Part shown: positions 8,614 to 16,522 of the stretch, one piece after another
Numbering within the stretch: position 1 is the stretch's first letter
Layout of the letters: each line of letters opens with the position of its first letter
Origin: Longimonas sp040409695
GTDB lineage: Bacteria > Bacteroidota > Rhodothermia > Rhodothermales > Salinibacteraceae
Direction: 5' to 3'
Assembly (NCBI RefSeq): GCF_040409695.1
Contig: NZ_JARWGJ010000202.1
Coordinates: forward strand, 1-21,588
Length of the DNA: 21,588 bases
Program-made: the position numbers and the translations under genes
The notes under the pieces: model-generated
What the model saw: only the letters and a program-made list of their open reading frames with translations
Told to the model about the DNA's origin: nothing
Database searches by the model: none

Positions 8614-9393
8614 ATGTCCACAACCACCGCCTCTGACACGCCCGCCCCTGATACGCCCACCATCCGACTGCGCCGCAGCGACGAGCGCGGGTTTGAGGAC
8701 TTCGGCTGGACCGATAATTGGATGACGTTCTCCTTCGCCAACTACCACGACCCCGAGTGGGTGCACTTCGGTCCGCTGCGCGTCATGGTCGAGAACCACA
8801 TCCAGCCCCATGAAGGCTTTGGCGCGCATCCGCACCGCGATGCCGAGATCCTGACGTACGTATCCTCGGGTACGCTCACCCACGGCGACAATCAGGGCCA
8901 CACCGCCGAGGTGAGCGCAGGCGAGATGCAGCTCATCAGCGCCGGAAGCCAGGGCATGGTGCACTCCGAAGAAAACCTGCACGACACCGTCGAGCATAAT
9001 TACCAGATGTGGTTCGTGCCCGACCGCCCCGGCACCGACTTCTACTACGGACAAAAAAAGTACACACCCGCTGAGCGGCAGGGGCAGTTCCGGTGCTACG
9101 TCTCGCCTGATGGACGCGAGGGCACAATGCCGATTAACACCGATGCGTTCGTGTACGCCGGACTCTTTGCTCCGGGCGACACCGCCACGCATCCCCTTGA
9201 CGCCGGACGCGGCGCATGGCTACAGGTGGTTGAGGGCCAGCTCACCATAGAAACCGGTCCCGACACCCTCACCCTGCACTCGGGCGACGGCGTAGGCCTT
9301 ACCCACACCGACGCGCTCACCCTTACCGCCACAGCCGACAGCGAAGTACTCCTCTTTGACGTCCGCATGGACGTACCTCGACTGTGGACGTAG
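8614..9393 (+). CDS. Pirin family protein (bicupin)
   Basis: This 259-aa protein has the two cupin halves of the pirin family. The N-terminal cupin carries the metal site typical of pirins and of quercetin 2,3-dioxygenase-like YhhW: H72 and H74 in GFGAHPHRDAEI, and H117 and E119 in GMVHSEEN. An iron or another transition metal is expected. Family members are cytoplasmic; some cleave quercetin, others act as redox-sensing cofactors, and the substrate cannot be decided here. The C-terminal half lacks a metal motif, as is usual. I chose ATG 8614 over an in-frame GTG at 8563 because the extra 17 residues lie in the promoter-like AT-rich stretch and are not family-like. The gene stands alone, divergent from the macroglobulin gene and convergent with the nuclease gene 35 bp downstream. 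Confidence 0.92.
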   Translation: MSTTTASDTPAPDTPTIRLRRSDERGFEDFGWTDNWMTFSFANYHDPEWVHFGPLRVMVENHIQPHEGFGAHPHRDAEILTYVSSGTLTHGDNQGHTAEVSAGEMQLISAGSQGMVHSEENLHDTVEHNYQMWFVPDRPGTDFYYGQKKYTPAERQGQFRCYVSPDGREGTMPINTDAFVYAGLFAPGDTATHPLDAGRGAWLQVVEGQLTIETGPDTLTLHSGDGVGLTHTDALTLTATADSEVLLFDVRMDVPRLWT

Positions 9394-9408
9394 GGCGGGC
9401 GTATCATG

Positions 9409-9436
9409 CACTGCTCATCCCTCACTGCTCATCCCT
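9409..9436. repeat. 14-bp exact tandem duplication at the nuclease stop codon
   Basis: The unit cactgctcatccct occurs twice head to tail (9409-9422, 9423-9436) without mismatch. The second copy contains the TGA stop (9429-9431, minus strand) of the S1/P1 nuclease gene, so the duplication left the protein unchanged. It fills most of the short gap to the convergent pirin gene. Confidence 0.95.
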
Positions 9437-10229
9437 CCCCGTAGATCTCGGTCAGCACACCCGCTATGCGCACGCCCGCCTGCAGCAGCCGCTTCTCCAC
9501 GATGTGCATGTTCTCGTTGCGATACGTCCAGCCGATCTCGTGATTCTCGGGCAGGTCGTAGACCGCATCGCGGTAGCTGACCGACTCCTCGGCCCAGCGC
9601 CGCACGGTGGCCTGCTGCCAGGCCGCCACCTGCTCGTCGGTTGCCAGGTTGATGGCGTTTGCCCACGTCTCGTAATCGTCGCTCCACGACACCAGCATGC
9701 CCGTGTCCCACACGCGATGCAGGTTCGACTGGTCGCCCAGCCAGCAGACACGCACGTCGTTGCCGCCGCGGTCTTCGCCCGTGCCCACATGCAGCGGCTG
9801 GTGGATGTCGCCGATCATGTGAATCACCATCTTCAGATGCTCACGCTCGGTCTCTGCATCGAGTCCCCCCGCCTTCAGCGCCGCGATCTTCCGCTCCAGC
9901 GCTTCAATGATGTCGCCATTTGGATTTTTGTGCGCCTGGTCGTAGGTCGTGTCGGGCGGAATCGTCACCCAGTGCCAGTCGGCGGTGTGCCGAAACGCAT
10001 CGGTCGGGCGCACGCGGTCCATCCATGTGGTCGCCTCCACCAGCGACTCCTCCCCAAGCACGTCCTCGACTGTAGCGAGCACGTCATCCGACAGATGCTG
10101 CCGGGCGATCTCTCCTGTCACATAGTGGCCAACCCGCCCCCACATCTCCGAGGCCATGGCTGGACTCGTAGCGACCAGTCCGAGTGCGAGTGCTGCAATG
10201 CAAAAGATGCGTGTGCTGTATGTTCTCAT
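9429..10229 (-). CDS. S1/P1 family zinc-dependent nuclease, secreted
   Basis: This 266-aa protein would cut single-stranded DNA and RNA and may also act as a 3'-nucleotidase. All nine zinc ligands of the S1/P1 family can be placed: W30 and H35 (WGRVGH), D71 (TTWMD), H86 (DWHWV), H137, D141 and H147 (HMIGDIHQPLH), and H171 and D175 (NLHRVWD). A signal peptide with cleavage near AMAS-EMW puts Trp30 within two or three residues of the mature N-terminus, as the fold requires because the first zinc is bound by the N-terminal region. I chose ATG 10229; the longer open frame from 10319 adds a non-hydrophobic stretch that would hide the signal peptide. It is likely periplasmic or secreted, giving nucleotide and phosphate scavenging. 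The gene may be read with the MBL-fold gene upstream, but 244 bp separate them. Confidence 0.92.
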   Translation of the reverse strand: MRTYSTRIFCIAALALGLVATSPAMASEMWGRVGHYVTGEIARQHLSDDVLATVEDVLGEESLVEATTWMDRVRPTDAFRHTADWHWVTIPPDTTYDQAHKNPNGDIIEALERKIAALKAGGLDAETEREHLKMVIHMIGDIHQPLHVGTGEDRGGNDVRVCWLGDQSNLHRVWDTGMLVSWSDDYETWANAINLATDEQVAAWQQATVRRWAEESVSYRDAVYDLPENHEIGWTYRNENMHIVEKRLLQAGVRIAGVLTEIYGEG

Positions 10230-10345
10230 GCGTACGGTTCGTCTGTGCGTAATAAGAATAGGCGCCACGAATAAGCGCGTGTACTCTGCTCTGTGGCTAT
10301 TCAGGGGGATGCGCAGCATCTTGTGTTATGGGTAGCCTCCTCACC

Positions 10346-10366
10346 GGGTCCCCAACGGGGGTACCC
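10346..10366 (-). terminator. Weak GC-rich hairpin downstream of the MBL-fold gene
   Basis: GGGT-CCCC and GGGG-(GT)-ACCC pair around the loop aac, giving an 8-bp stem with a two-base bulge. It lies about 110 bp after the MBL-fold stop codon and 115 bp before the nuclease start. No T-run follows on the minus strand, so factor-independent termination is doubtful; it may be only a stable RNA structure. Confidence 0.25.
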
Positions 10367-10473
10367 AGGTAGAACGCCGCTTCCATCGGCGCACGCCCTT
10401 CGCCTGCGTGCCTGTGCAGATGCTATACCCCCACGCGGTGCCCCTTTGCCCTGGCCCCGAAACGCCTCCCCGA

Positions 10474-11388
10474 TTATCCCCCATTCGCCGTCTCTTCCCG
10501 GTAGACCGCCCGGATGCAGCGCGACAGCGGAAGCGGCCAGTCGTCGCGGGCATATTCCTCAAAATCCGGAATATGGCTCACCTCTGCCAGCTCATCCACC
10601 GCAGTGCCTGCCTGAACGCCCTCAACGACAAACCCGCGCAGCGCCGCCAGGAAGTCCCGCATCTGCAGCAGGTCGCCGCGTCCCCCGGTAATGCCTGCAT
10701 CGGGCGCGCCATGACCATGAATCAGGATCGTCTCGTCGTCGAAGAGCGCATGCATCGTTTCGAGCGTGTCGATCCACCCCTCCGTCGAAGCGCCCCCGTC
10801 AATATCGATGAACGGATACACCCGGTTGAACACCAGGTCGCCCATATGCGCTACGTTGGCCTCTTCGAAGTGCACCACCGTGTCGCCCCCGGTGTGCGCG
10901 GCCCCATTGTGATACAGCCGGATCGTCTCATCCCCGATCGTCTCCGACCATGCTTCGTTGTACGTCTCATTCGGATACGTAAGGCTATCGGCCTCTTCCG
11001 CGTCGGCTGCGGCGCGCTGCAGGTCGGGCACGTTGGCGTGCGCAACAAGCCGGTCGGTCTGTGCGGCAAACACGCCATTGCCCGCCGTGTGGTCGCCGTG
11101 GTGATGCGTGTTGATGAACAGGTCGAGTCCGCGGTCGGTGCGTTCGGCGATGCCATTCCAGCAGCGCTCCGCCGAGTCCGGAAACTGCGAATCGACCACA
11201 ACGACCGCCCCGTCGCGCACAAGCCACCCGATGGTGCCTCCGCGCGCTGTGAAGATGCCTGCGCCCCGACGGAGCGTCTCGAAGTCCACAGCAACCGGCG
11301 CCGGGCGACCGCGCAGCAGGGTAGGCAGAAACGGAAGCGCTGCCGCACTGGTGCCGGCGATGCGAAGAAAAGAGCGTCGTGTATGCAT
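10474..11388 (-). CDS. Tat-exported metallo-beta-lactamase-fold hydrolase
   Basis: This 304-aa protein begins with a twin-arginine signal (RRSFLRI, residues 4-10, then a short hydrophobic stretch), so it is exported folded, presumably with its metal already bound. The MBL-fold motif HHHGDH gives H95, H97, D99 and H100. Further ligands fit H165 (GAAHTGGD), D184 (MGDLVF) and H224 or H226 (HGHG). This His-rich binuclear zinc site is shared by class B beta-lactamase-like hydrolases, quinoprotein relay-like proteins and other periplasmic MBL proteins. The substrate is unknown, and nothing beyond the fold argues for true beta-lactam hydrolysis. The gene is on the same strand as the S9 peptidase upstream (222 bp) and the nuclease downstream (244 bp); these spacings suggest separate transcripts. 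Confidence 0.88.
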   Translation of the reverse strand: MHTRRSFLRIAGTSAAALPFLPTLLRGRPAPVAVDFETLRRGAGIFTARGGTIGWLVRDGAVVVVDSQFPDSAERCWNGIAERTDRGLDLFINTHHHGDHTAGNGVFAAQTDRLVAHANVPDLQRAAADAEEADSLTYPNETYNEAWSETIGDETIRLYHNGAAHTGGDTVVHFEEANVAHMGDLVFNRVYPFIDIDGGASTEGWIDTLETMHALFDDETILIHGHGAPDAGITGGRGDLLQMRDFLAALRGFVVEGVQAGTAVDELAEVSHIPDFEEYARDDWPLPLSRCIRAVYREETANGG

Positions 11389-11399
11389 GTTGGTACCGG

Positions 11400-11428
11400 A
11401 CTATACCGGGGGTTGTACACAGGTGCAA
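11400..11428 (-). promoter_or_regulatory. Candidate promoter of the MBL-fold gene, nearly leaderless
   Basis: On the minus strand TATAGT (11405-11400) matches five of six bases of a -10 box. TTGCAC (11428-11423) stands 17 bases upstream as a poor -35 box. The ATG at 11388 begins only 11 bases past the -10 box, so a transcript from here would have a leader of about five bases. Confidence 0.28.
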
Positions 11429-11544
11429 AGAACAGCTACAGCATAAGCAGCAGCTGCGCTGACACGCAAGCGACTGGCCCCGCCAGCGGACAACATCTGG
11501 TTACTTCCTGGCTTGCAGAACCCATAGACGGAGACCGCCTGCAT

Positions 11545-11564
11545 TCACCGTCCTGTCACCGTCC
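11545..11564. repeat. Imperfect 11-bp tandem repeat after the S9 peptidase gene
   Basis: tcaccgtcc occurs at 11545-11553 and 11556-11564, a period of 11 bases. It lies in the 222-bp gap after the S9 peptidase stop codon. Apart from this and the candidate promoter nearby, that gap shows nothing recognisable. Confidence 0.6.
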
Positions 11565-11610
11565 CCGGTCTCTCTCGCTGTGTTTACTCGCCCGGGTCGA
11601 CCGATGGTGT

Positions 11611-13647
11611 CTACCGATACCGCTCCAGCCAGGCCAGAACGTGGTCGACCTTGGCGATAAGCTGGCTGGGGCGCGCGGCCATGTTATGGTAGGAGCCGGG
11701 CAGTTCAACGTACGCGGTGTCGACCTCGCGCAGCTGCAGCGCATGATAGAACTGCTTGGCCTCCCAGGTGGGCGTCCGCAGATCCTCCTGCCCCACAATC
11801 AGCAGCGTAGGCGTTTCAACGTTGCCAACAAGCGAGATGGGCGACACCTCCCAGTACGCCATCGGGTTCTCCCACGGCTGTCCCGGGTAGCGGTAGTCGG
11901 CATAGGCGTAGTAGTTATCGGCCGCCAGCGTCTTGCTGATCCAGTTGATCACGGGCTTCTGCACAGCCGCTGCCTGAAAGCGGTCGGTCTGTCCTACGAT
12001 CCATGCAGTAGAGGTACCGCCTGCGCTTCCTCCTGTCACGTAAAGACTGTCTTCGGAGACGGTGCCGTTTTCGACCAGCACGTCCACGCCGTCGATGATG
12101 TCCTGATACTCCCCGCCGGAGAAGTCATTCTTCAGAAGGTTGCCGAACTCCTCGCCATAGCTGGTGCTGCCGCGTGCATTCGGATAGAACACCACATATC
12201 CCGCTGCCGCATACAGCTGGAGCTCGGCGGCAAAGTGGGGGCCGTAGTGACTGATCGGTCCGCCGTGAATTTCAACAAGCAGTGGGTAGGCCCGGTCGGG
12301 GTTATAATCGGGGGGCGTCATCACCCAGCCATGCAGGTCGCGCCCGTCTTTGGTTGAGGTGTAGCGCATCGCCTCCACCTGCCCGAGTGCACGGTCTGCT
12401 ATGAGCGTCTCGTTCAGCGTGGTGAGGCGGGAGGGGGTCGCGTTGCTACGGCTGGTTATGGACAGCTCAGCGGGGTGTGCCGGACTGCTCACGTTGAATG
12501 CGATGACGCCATTCTCTGCAACAGAGAAGTCGGCGCTGCCGCGGTAGGGACGCCCGAGGGCCGTGCCACCGAGGCTGTCTGCTACATTCGTCACCGCGCC
12601 GTCGAGCGTGGTGTGCGCGAGGTAGCTTACGCCCTCGTCATCGTACTGCACGTACAACCCGTTTCCCTCCTCGTCCCAGACCACATCGTTAATGGAGCGT
12701 TCCAGTCCGGTCTCAACCTCCTGCATCCCGCTTCCATCTGGGCTCATCGTGTAGAGCCGCGTGCGCTGGTAGGTCTGTATCTGGTCTTCGTAGCCCAGGT
12801 AGGCAATCGTTGCCCCATCTGGCGATATGCGCGGCGTATGGTTCGGGCCAAAGCGGTCGGTAAGCGGCGCGATGGCTCCGTCTTCCATATCGACGCGGTA
12901 CAGCTCCGTGTTGCGAAACGCGTGCTCCGCATCGTCATGGCGGTTGCCGGATACCACAAGCGCCTCTCCGTCAGGCATCCAGGCAATGGGCCCCGCGTGG
13001 TCGTAGTCGCCGGTGGTACGCTGCTCAGGGTCGCTATCTGAATCTGCCGTGATCGTGAAGATGTGCCGGTGTCCGTAAGGACGAATGCCGCTGCCATCCT
13101 GCTCGTGGTTTAGGCGCGTTTCGACGCGGGGCGGGTCGGCCCAGTCGGCACCCTCAGGCGCTTCGGGCGGCTCGACCATCTGCGGCGGCTCATCATCTAC
13201 GTGCATCGAAAACGCAAGATGGCTGCCGCTCGGGCTCCACGCCAGATGGCCGGGACGGTTGTCGAGCGTAGTGCGCTGCACGTTGGAGCGTGGCGCAAAC
13301 GTGTGCACGAAGATCTGGGCGCCGTCGTCCTCGGTGCCTCCGATGTAGGCAAGCCGCGTGCCGTCGGGCGACCAGCGCGGACTCGACTCGCTCACGTCGC
13401 GATCGGTCAGCTTCACATGCTCGGTGCCGTCGGCATTCATGATCCAGAGCGCCGATGTGCGACGGTCATTCATCACGTCCATGCCCCGCCGTACATACAC
13501 AACGCGCTCGCCATCCGGGCTGATTTGCGGATCGGTGACCCATTCCAGTTCGAACACGTCCATTCGTTCGAACGGGGTGTCTTGCGCATCCACCAGAGCC
13601 GGCAGAAGCAGCAGAGAAAGAAGCGGAAGCAGAAGCAAGCGACGCAT
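11611..13647 (-). CDS. S9 family peptidase (prolyl oligopeptidase / acylaminoacyl-peptidase type)
   Basis: This 678-aa exported serine peptidase would cut short peptides after proline or release blocked N-terminal residues. A leucine-rich signal peptide (residues 1-21) ends at VDA-QD. A seven-bladed beta-propeller follows (about 25-400), with repeated WSPDG, ISPDG and WSPSG blade motifs. The C-terminal alpha/beta-hydrolase domain (about 430-678) has the oxyanion region EIHGGP and the catalytic triad S541 (GGSAGG), D622 (GQEDLRTP) and H654 (GSYHNMA). The serine motif has alanine where many members have tyrosine (GGSYGG). Length fits the family (about 650-700 aa). It probably degrades peptides in the periplasm or outside the cell. 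The gene diverges from the dsbD-like gene across a 404-bp gap and has no Shine-Dalgarno sequence. Confidence 0.93.
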   Translation of the reverse strand: MRRLLLLPLLSLLLLPALVDAQDTPFERMDVFELEWVTDPQISPDGERVVYVRRGMDVMNDRRTSALWIMNADGTEHVKLTDRDVSESSPRWSPDGTRLAYIGGTEDDGAQIFVHTFAPRSNVQRTTLDNRPGHLAWSPSGSHLAFSMHVDDEPPQMVEPPEAPEGADWADPPRVETRLNHEQDGSGIRPYGHRHIFTITADSDSDPEQRTTGDYDHAGPIAWMPDGEALVVSGNRHDDAEHAFRNTELYRVDMEDGAIAPLTDRFGPNHTPRISPDGATIAYLGYEDQIQTYQRTRLYTMSPDGSGMQEVETGLERSINDVVWDEEGNGLYVQYDDEGVSYLAHTTLDGAVTNVADSLGGTALGRPYRGSADFSVAENGVIAFNVSSPAHPAELSITSRSNATPSRLTTLNETLIADRALGQVEAMRYTSTKDGRDLHGWVMTPPDYNPDRAYPLLVEIHGGPISHYGPHFAAELQLYAAAGYVVFYPNARGSTSYGEEFGNLLKNDFSGGEYQDIIDGVDVLVENGTVSEDSLYVTGGSAGGTSTAWIVGQTDRFQAAAVQKPVINWISKTLAADNYYAYADYRYPGQPWENPMAYWEVSPISLVGNVETPTLLIVGQEDLRTPTWEAKQFYHALQLREVDTAYVELPGSYHNMAARPSQLIAKVDHVLAWLERYR

Positions 13648-14051
13648 AAGCTGAGCGGGGGCTGACGATCGGAATGGATGGGGGCTGCAATGCGGTGGCG
13701 ACTAACACGCGTGTATGTCGTGTATACAGCTGTGCCGCGTTAGAATTTATGTAACGGTTGAATGGTACAATGCACGATAAAGAAATGCCAACAGCCGATG
13801 CTGATTGCTGGCCTCGTTCAGCTTACTTGCGCCTTTTGGGATGGATACAGTGCATTCCACAAAGCGCATACAGTCTTGCACAAACGGAATCGCATGTGGC
13901 TTCGGATGCGTATTTTGTGTTGCCAGGATTGTAAGCAAAACGTCTTGACGTGTACGTGGCATGAAGCGTACACCCGGCCTTGAACCGAATATGTTCAGCA
14001 TCGTAACGTGTTGTGTATCTGTATCTTTAGTTTCTAACGCGATCGGCTCCT
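13648..14051. other. Divergent intergenic region between S9 peptidase and dsbD-like genes
   Basis: This 404-bp stretch is richer in A and T than its surroundings. Open frames of 73 to 84 codons exist on both strands (13747-14001) but mirror each other and have no recognisable protein features, so I do not call a gene. A 10-bp perfect palindrome, acacgcgtgt, lies at 13705-13714, about 60 bp upstream of the S9 start. A separate dyad at 13950-13973 is listed on its own. The sequence TATCTTTA (14022-14029), 22 bases before the dsbD-like ATG, resembles the TAnnTTTG -7 element of Bacteroidota promoters. Confidence 0.45.
13950..13973. promoter_or_regulatory. Operator-like dyad upstream of the dsbD-like gene
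   Basis: GTGTACG (13950-13956) and CGTACAC (13967-13973) are perfect inverted 7-mers with a 10-base spacer, so the half-site centres are 17 bases apart. The spacing suits a dimeric regulator better than an RNA hairpin. It lies about 80 bases before the ATG at 14052. The left arm overlaps TTGACG (13945-13950), a possible -35 box. No regulator gene is nearby. Confidence 0.3.
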
Positions 14052-16259
14052 ATGAAACGTATTCCCCACCTGTTACGCGTGGCCGGGCTTAGCGCTCTTC
14101 TTCTGGCCGGGGTCTTCTTTGCTGCCGCTCCCCACGCGCTGGCCCAGAGCAGCAATACGGACAGCGACACGAGTCCCTACAGCGAGGGTACGCTCGTGAG
14201 CGAGGTGGAGACCGTTGTACCAGGCGAGCCGTTTACGGTGGCCCTGCACCTGGAGATGGATCCTGGCTGGCACAGCTACTGGAAAAACTCAGGCGATTCG
14301 GGGCTCGCCACGTCGATCAGCTGGGATCTACCCGAGGGGTTTACCGCGGGCGATATCCAGTGGCCGTACCCCGACCGCAAGCAGGAAGGGCCGCTCATGA
14401 CCTACGGGTATTCTGATGAGGTCATGCTCTTGGTCGACCTCACCCCGCCTGCCGACCTGGAGCCCGGCACCGAGGTCACGATTTCGGGGCGGGCCGACTG
14501 GCTAATCTGCGAGGATGTCTGCCTGCCTGCATACGACGAGATCAGCACGACGCTACAGGTGGATGCGGAGGCACCCGCGCTCAGCGACACATGGGCCAAT
14601 GCATTTGCCGAGACGCGCGCACAGCTCCCACAGCGCGTAGACGAGGTGGAAGCGACCGCGTATTACAGCGATGGCAGTTTCGTGCTGGAGCTGACAGGCG
14701 CCGGTCTCCCTCAGGATGACGTGCTGTTTTTTCCTGAGGAGAAGCGCTCTATCTCAAATACAGCACCACAGCCTGTCGTGCGCGATGACGATGCGCTCTA
14801 CCTGGCGCTGCAGGCGTCGGAGTATGCCGATGGATCGACTGAGGCGCTGCGTGGCGTGGTCGTTGCCCCCGAAGGATTTGCCTGGACCAACGACAGCCGC
14901 CACCGCGCGCTCGCTGTAGATGCAGCCGTTGAGGGCGAGTTCGAAGGCGACCTTGCGGCCTTGCAAGACGCCACGTCATCGGGCGACATGACGCTGTTCT
15001 GGGCGCTGGGCTTTGCCTTTATGGGCGGGCTCCTCTTAAACCTGATGCCGTGTGTCTTTCCGGTTATCTCACTCAAGATTCTGGGCTTTGCCAAGAAAGC
15101 AGGCGAAACGCCCCGCATCATGCGTCGCCACGGCGGACTCTTTGCTCTCGGCGTGGTCGCTTCGTTCTGGGTGTTGGCCGGACTGCTTCTGGCACTGCGT
15201 GCAGCCGGCGAGTCGATCGGGTGGGGCTTTCAGCTGCAGTCGCCCGGCTTTATTGCGCTCATGGCCCTACTTTTTGTAGGCATCGGGCTAAACCTCGCCG
15301 GGCTCTTCGAAGTGGGACTCAAGCTCACGTCGGTTGGCAGCGGCGTGCAGCAGAAGGCGTCCGGGTACAGCGAGTCATTTCTAACAGGAGTGCTGGCCAC
15401 GATCGTCGCCACGCCCTGCACAGCGCCGTTCATGGGGGCCGCACTTGGATTCGCCATCACGCTCACCGCTCCTGAGGCGATGGGTATCTTCACTGCGCTG
15501 GGCCTGGGCATGGCCGCTCCGTACCTGGTGCTCTCTGCATCGCCCAGCATGCTGAAGCGCCTGCCGCGTCCTGGTCCGTGGATGGAGACGTTCAAGCAGG
15601 TGCTCGCCTTCCCGATGTTCGCCACTGCGCTGTGGCTCGTCTGGGTCTTCGGGCAGCAGGTCAGCATCGACGGCGTAGCATTGCTGCTCGGCGGCTTCCT
15701 CTTGCTTGGCATCGCCGGCTGGGTCATTGGTCGCTGGCCCGCCTTTCAGGTAAGCGACCGTGCCTGGGCCATCTCACGCACTGCTGCCGGACTCGTAGCC
15801 GCCGGGGCCATTGGCCTCTCGCTCATGGGCGCAAACGCATCGGCGCCTGTCACCTCCAGCAACGCTCCGGATGCAACCTGGCAGTCCTTCTCCACCGAGC
15901 AGGTGGATGCCCTGCAGAGCGAAGGCGAACCCGTCTTTATCGACTTCACTGCCGCCTGGTGCCTCACGTGCCAGGTGAACAAGCGTACGACCCTCGACAC
16001 CCGTGCCGTACAAGAGGCGTTCGAAGAGAAAGGCGTACACCTCGTCCGGGCCGACTGGACCAACCGCGACCCTGAGATCACTGAGGCTCTTGAGCGCTTC
16101 AACCGAAATGGCGTGCCGCTCTACGTGCTCTACCCCGGCGATGGCAGCGAGCCCAAGGTACTCCCTGAAGTACTCACCCCTCAGATCGTGTTGGATGCGC
16201 TCGACGAGCTGCCCGAATCGTCCTCCGCCTCGCCTTCACTGGTCATGCAGGAGGAGTAA
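14052..16259 (+). CDS. DsbD/ScsB-type thiol:disulfide interchange protein
   Basis: This 735-aa inner-membrane protein moves electrons from cytoplasmic thioredoxin to envelope targets through three modules. A signal peptide ends at ALA-QSS. The N-terminal periplasmic domain has Cys153 and Cys157 in ADWLICEDVCLPAY, the pattern of the ScsB/DsbD N-terminal domain. About eight membrane helices follow (roughly 315-610), with the paired cysteines Cys334 (LMPCVFP) and Cys456 (VATPCTAPFMG), the hallmark of the family. The C-terminal thioredoxin domain has Cys637 and Cys640 in AAWCLTC. CLTC in place of the CVAC of E. coli DsbD, and the longer N-terminal domain, point to the ScsB-like branch. The redoxin gene downstream is the likely client. 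A hairpin terminator lies 44 bp after the stop. No Shine-Dalgarno sequence precedes ATG 14052. Confidence 0.94.
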   Translation: MKRIPHLLRVAGLSALLLAGVFFAAAPHALAQSSNTDSDTSPYSEGTLVSEVETVVPGEPFTVALHLEMDPGWHSYWKNSGDSGLATSISWDLPEGFTAGDIQWPYPDRKQEGPLMTYGYSDEVMLLVDLTPPADLEPGTEVTISGRADWLICEDVCLPAYDEISTTLQVDAEAPALSDTWANAFAETRAQLPQRVDEVEATAYYSDGSFVLELTGAGLPQDDVLFFPEEKRSISNTAPQPVVRDDDALYLALQASEYADGSTEALRGVVVAPEGFAWTNDSRHRALAVDAAVEGEFEGDLAALQDATSSGDMTLFWALGFAFMGGLLLNLMPCVFPVISLKILGFAKKAGETPRIMRRHGGLFALGVVASFWVLAGLLLALRAAGESIGWGFQLQSPGFIALMALLFVGIGLNLAGLFEVGLKLTSVGSGVQQKASGYSESFLTGVLATIVATPCTAPFMGAALGFAITLTAPEAMGIFTALGLGMAAPYLVLSASPSMLKRLPRPGPWMETFKQVLAFPMFATALWLVWVFGQQVSIDGVALLLGGFLLLGIAGWVIGRWPAFQVSDRAWAISRTAAGLVAAGAIGLSLMGANASAPVTSSNAPDATWQSFSTEQVDALQSEGEPVFIDFTAAWCLTCQVNKRTTLDTRAVQEAFEEKGVHLVRADWTNRDPEITEALERFNRNGVPLYVLYPGDGSEPKVLPEVLTPQIVLDALDELPESSSASPSLVMQEE

Positions 16260-16266
16260 TTGTCTC

Positions 16267-16286
16267 TCACACGCAATCACACGCAA
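16267..16286. repeat. 10-bp exact tandem duplication after the dsbD-like gene
   Basis: tcacacgcaa occurs twice head to tail (16267-16276, 16277-16286), just after the stop codon of the dsbD-like gene and before its terminator. It is the third exact short tandem duplication in the window. Confidence 0.9.
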
Positions 16287-16302
16287 GATCACACAACTAA
16301 AC

Positions 16303-16334
16303 CTGATAGGTCTCGAAGACCTGTCAGTTTTTTT
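16303..16334 (+). terminator. Intrinsic terminator of the dsbD-like gene
   Basis: An 11-bp stem (16303-16313 with 16317-16327, one U-G wobble) closes a cga loop and is followed directly by seven T (16328-16334). This is a good factor-independent terminator for the + strand. It shares AGGTC...AGACCTGTCAG with the hairpin at 17192-17222. Confidence 0.85.
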
Positions 16335-16522
16335 GCTTCCATCGCTACACAGGGGCCTGCTGCTTCCGGATGCGGCTCGATAACTGTTCATGCAGACGAG
16401 ATTGCATGCACCTCCCCCTGTCCCCATAGCGCGGAACCCGACACGTCAGAGGATCTTACGATGGTGTTTTTCGTGATACGATGTGTTGTTCACCCAGTCC
16501 TCAAAGATTCTCCTTGTTCATC

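Noticed and set aside
10474..11388. Calling the MBL-fold protein a carbapenem-degrading beta-lactamase
   Set aside because: The zinc motif alone is shared by many hydrolase families, and nothing else supports beta-lactam activity.
10408..12357. A 649-codon open frame on the + strand across the MBL-fold and S9 peptidase genes
   Set aside because: It spans two conserved minus-strand genes and the gap between them, and its translation has no domain character; it is a mirror-frame artefact.
13747..14001. Overlapping 73- and 84-codon open frames in the divergent gap (13762-13983 on +, 13747-14001 on -)
   Set aside because: Both strands are open over the same bases, neither translation shows a known motif, signal or conserved feel, and the stretch is needed for two promoters. 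A small gene cannot be fully excluded.
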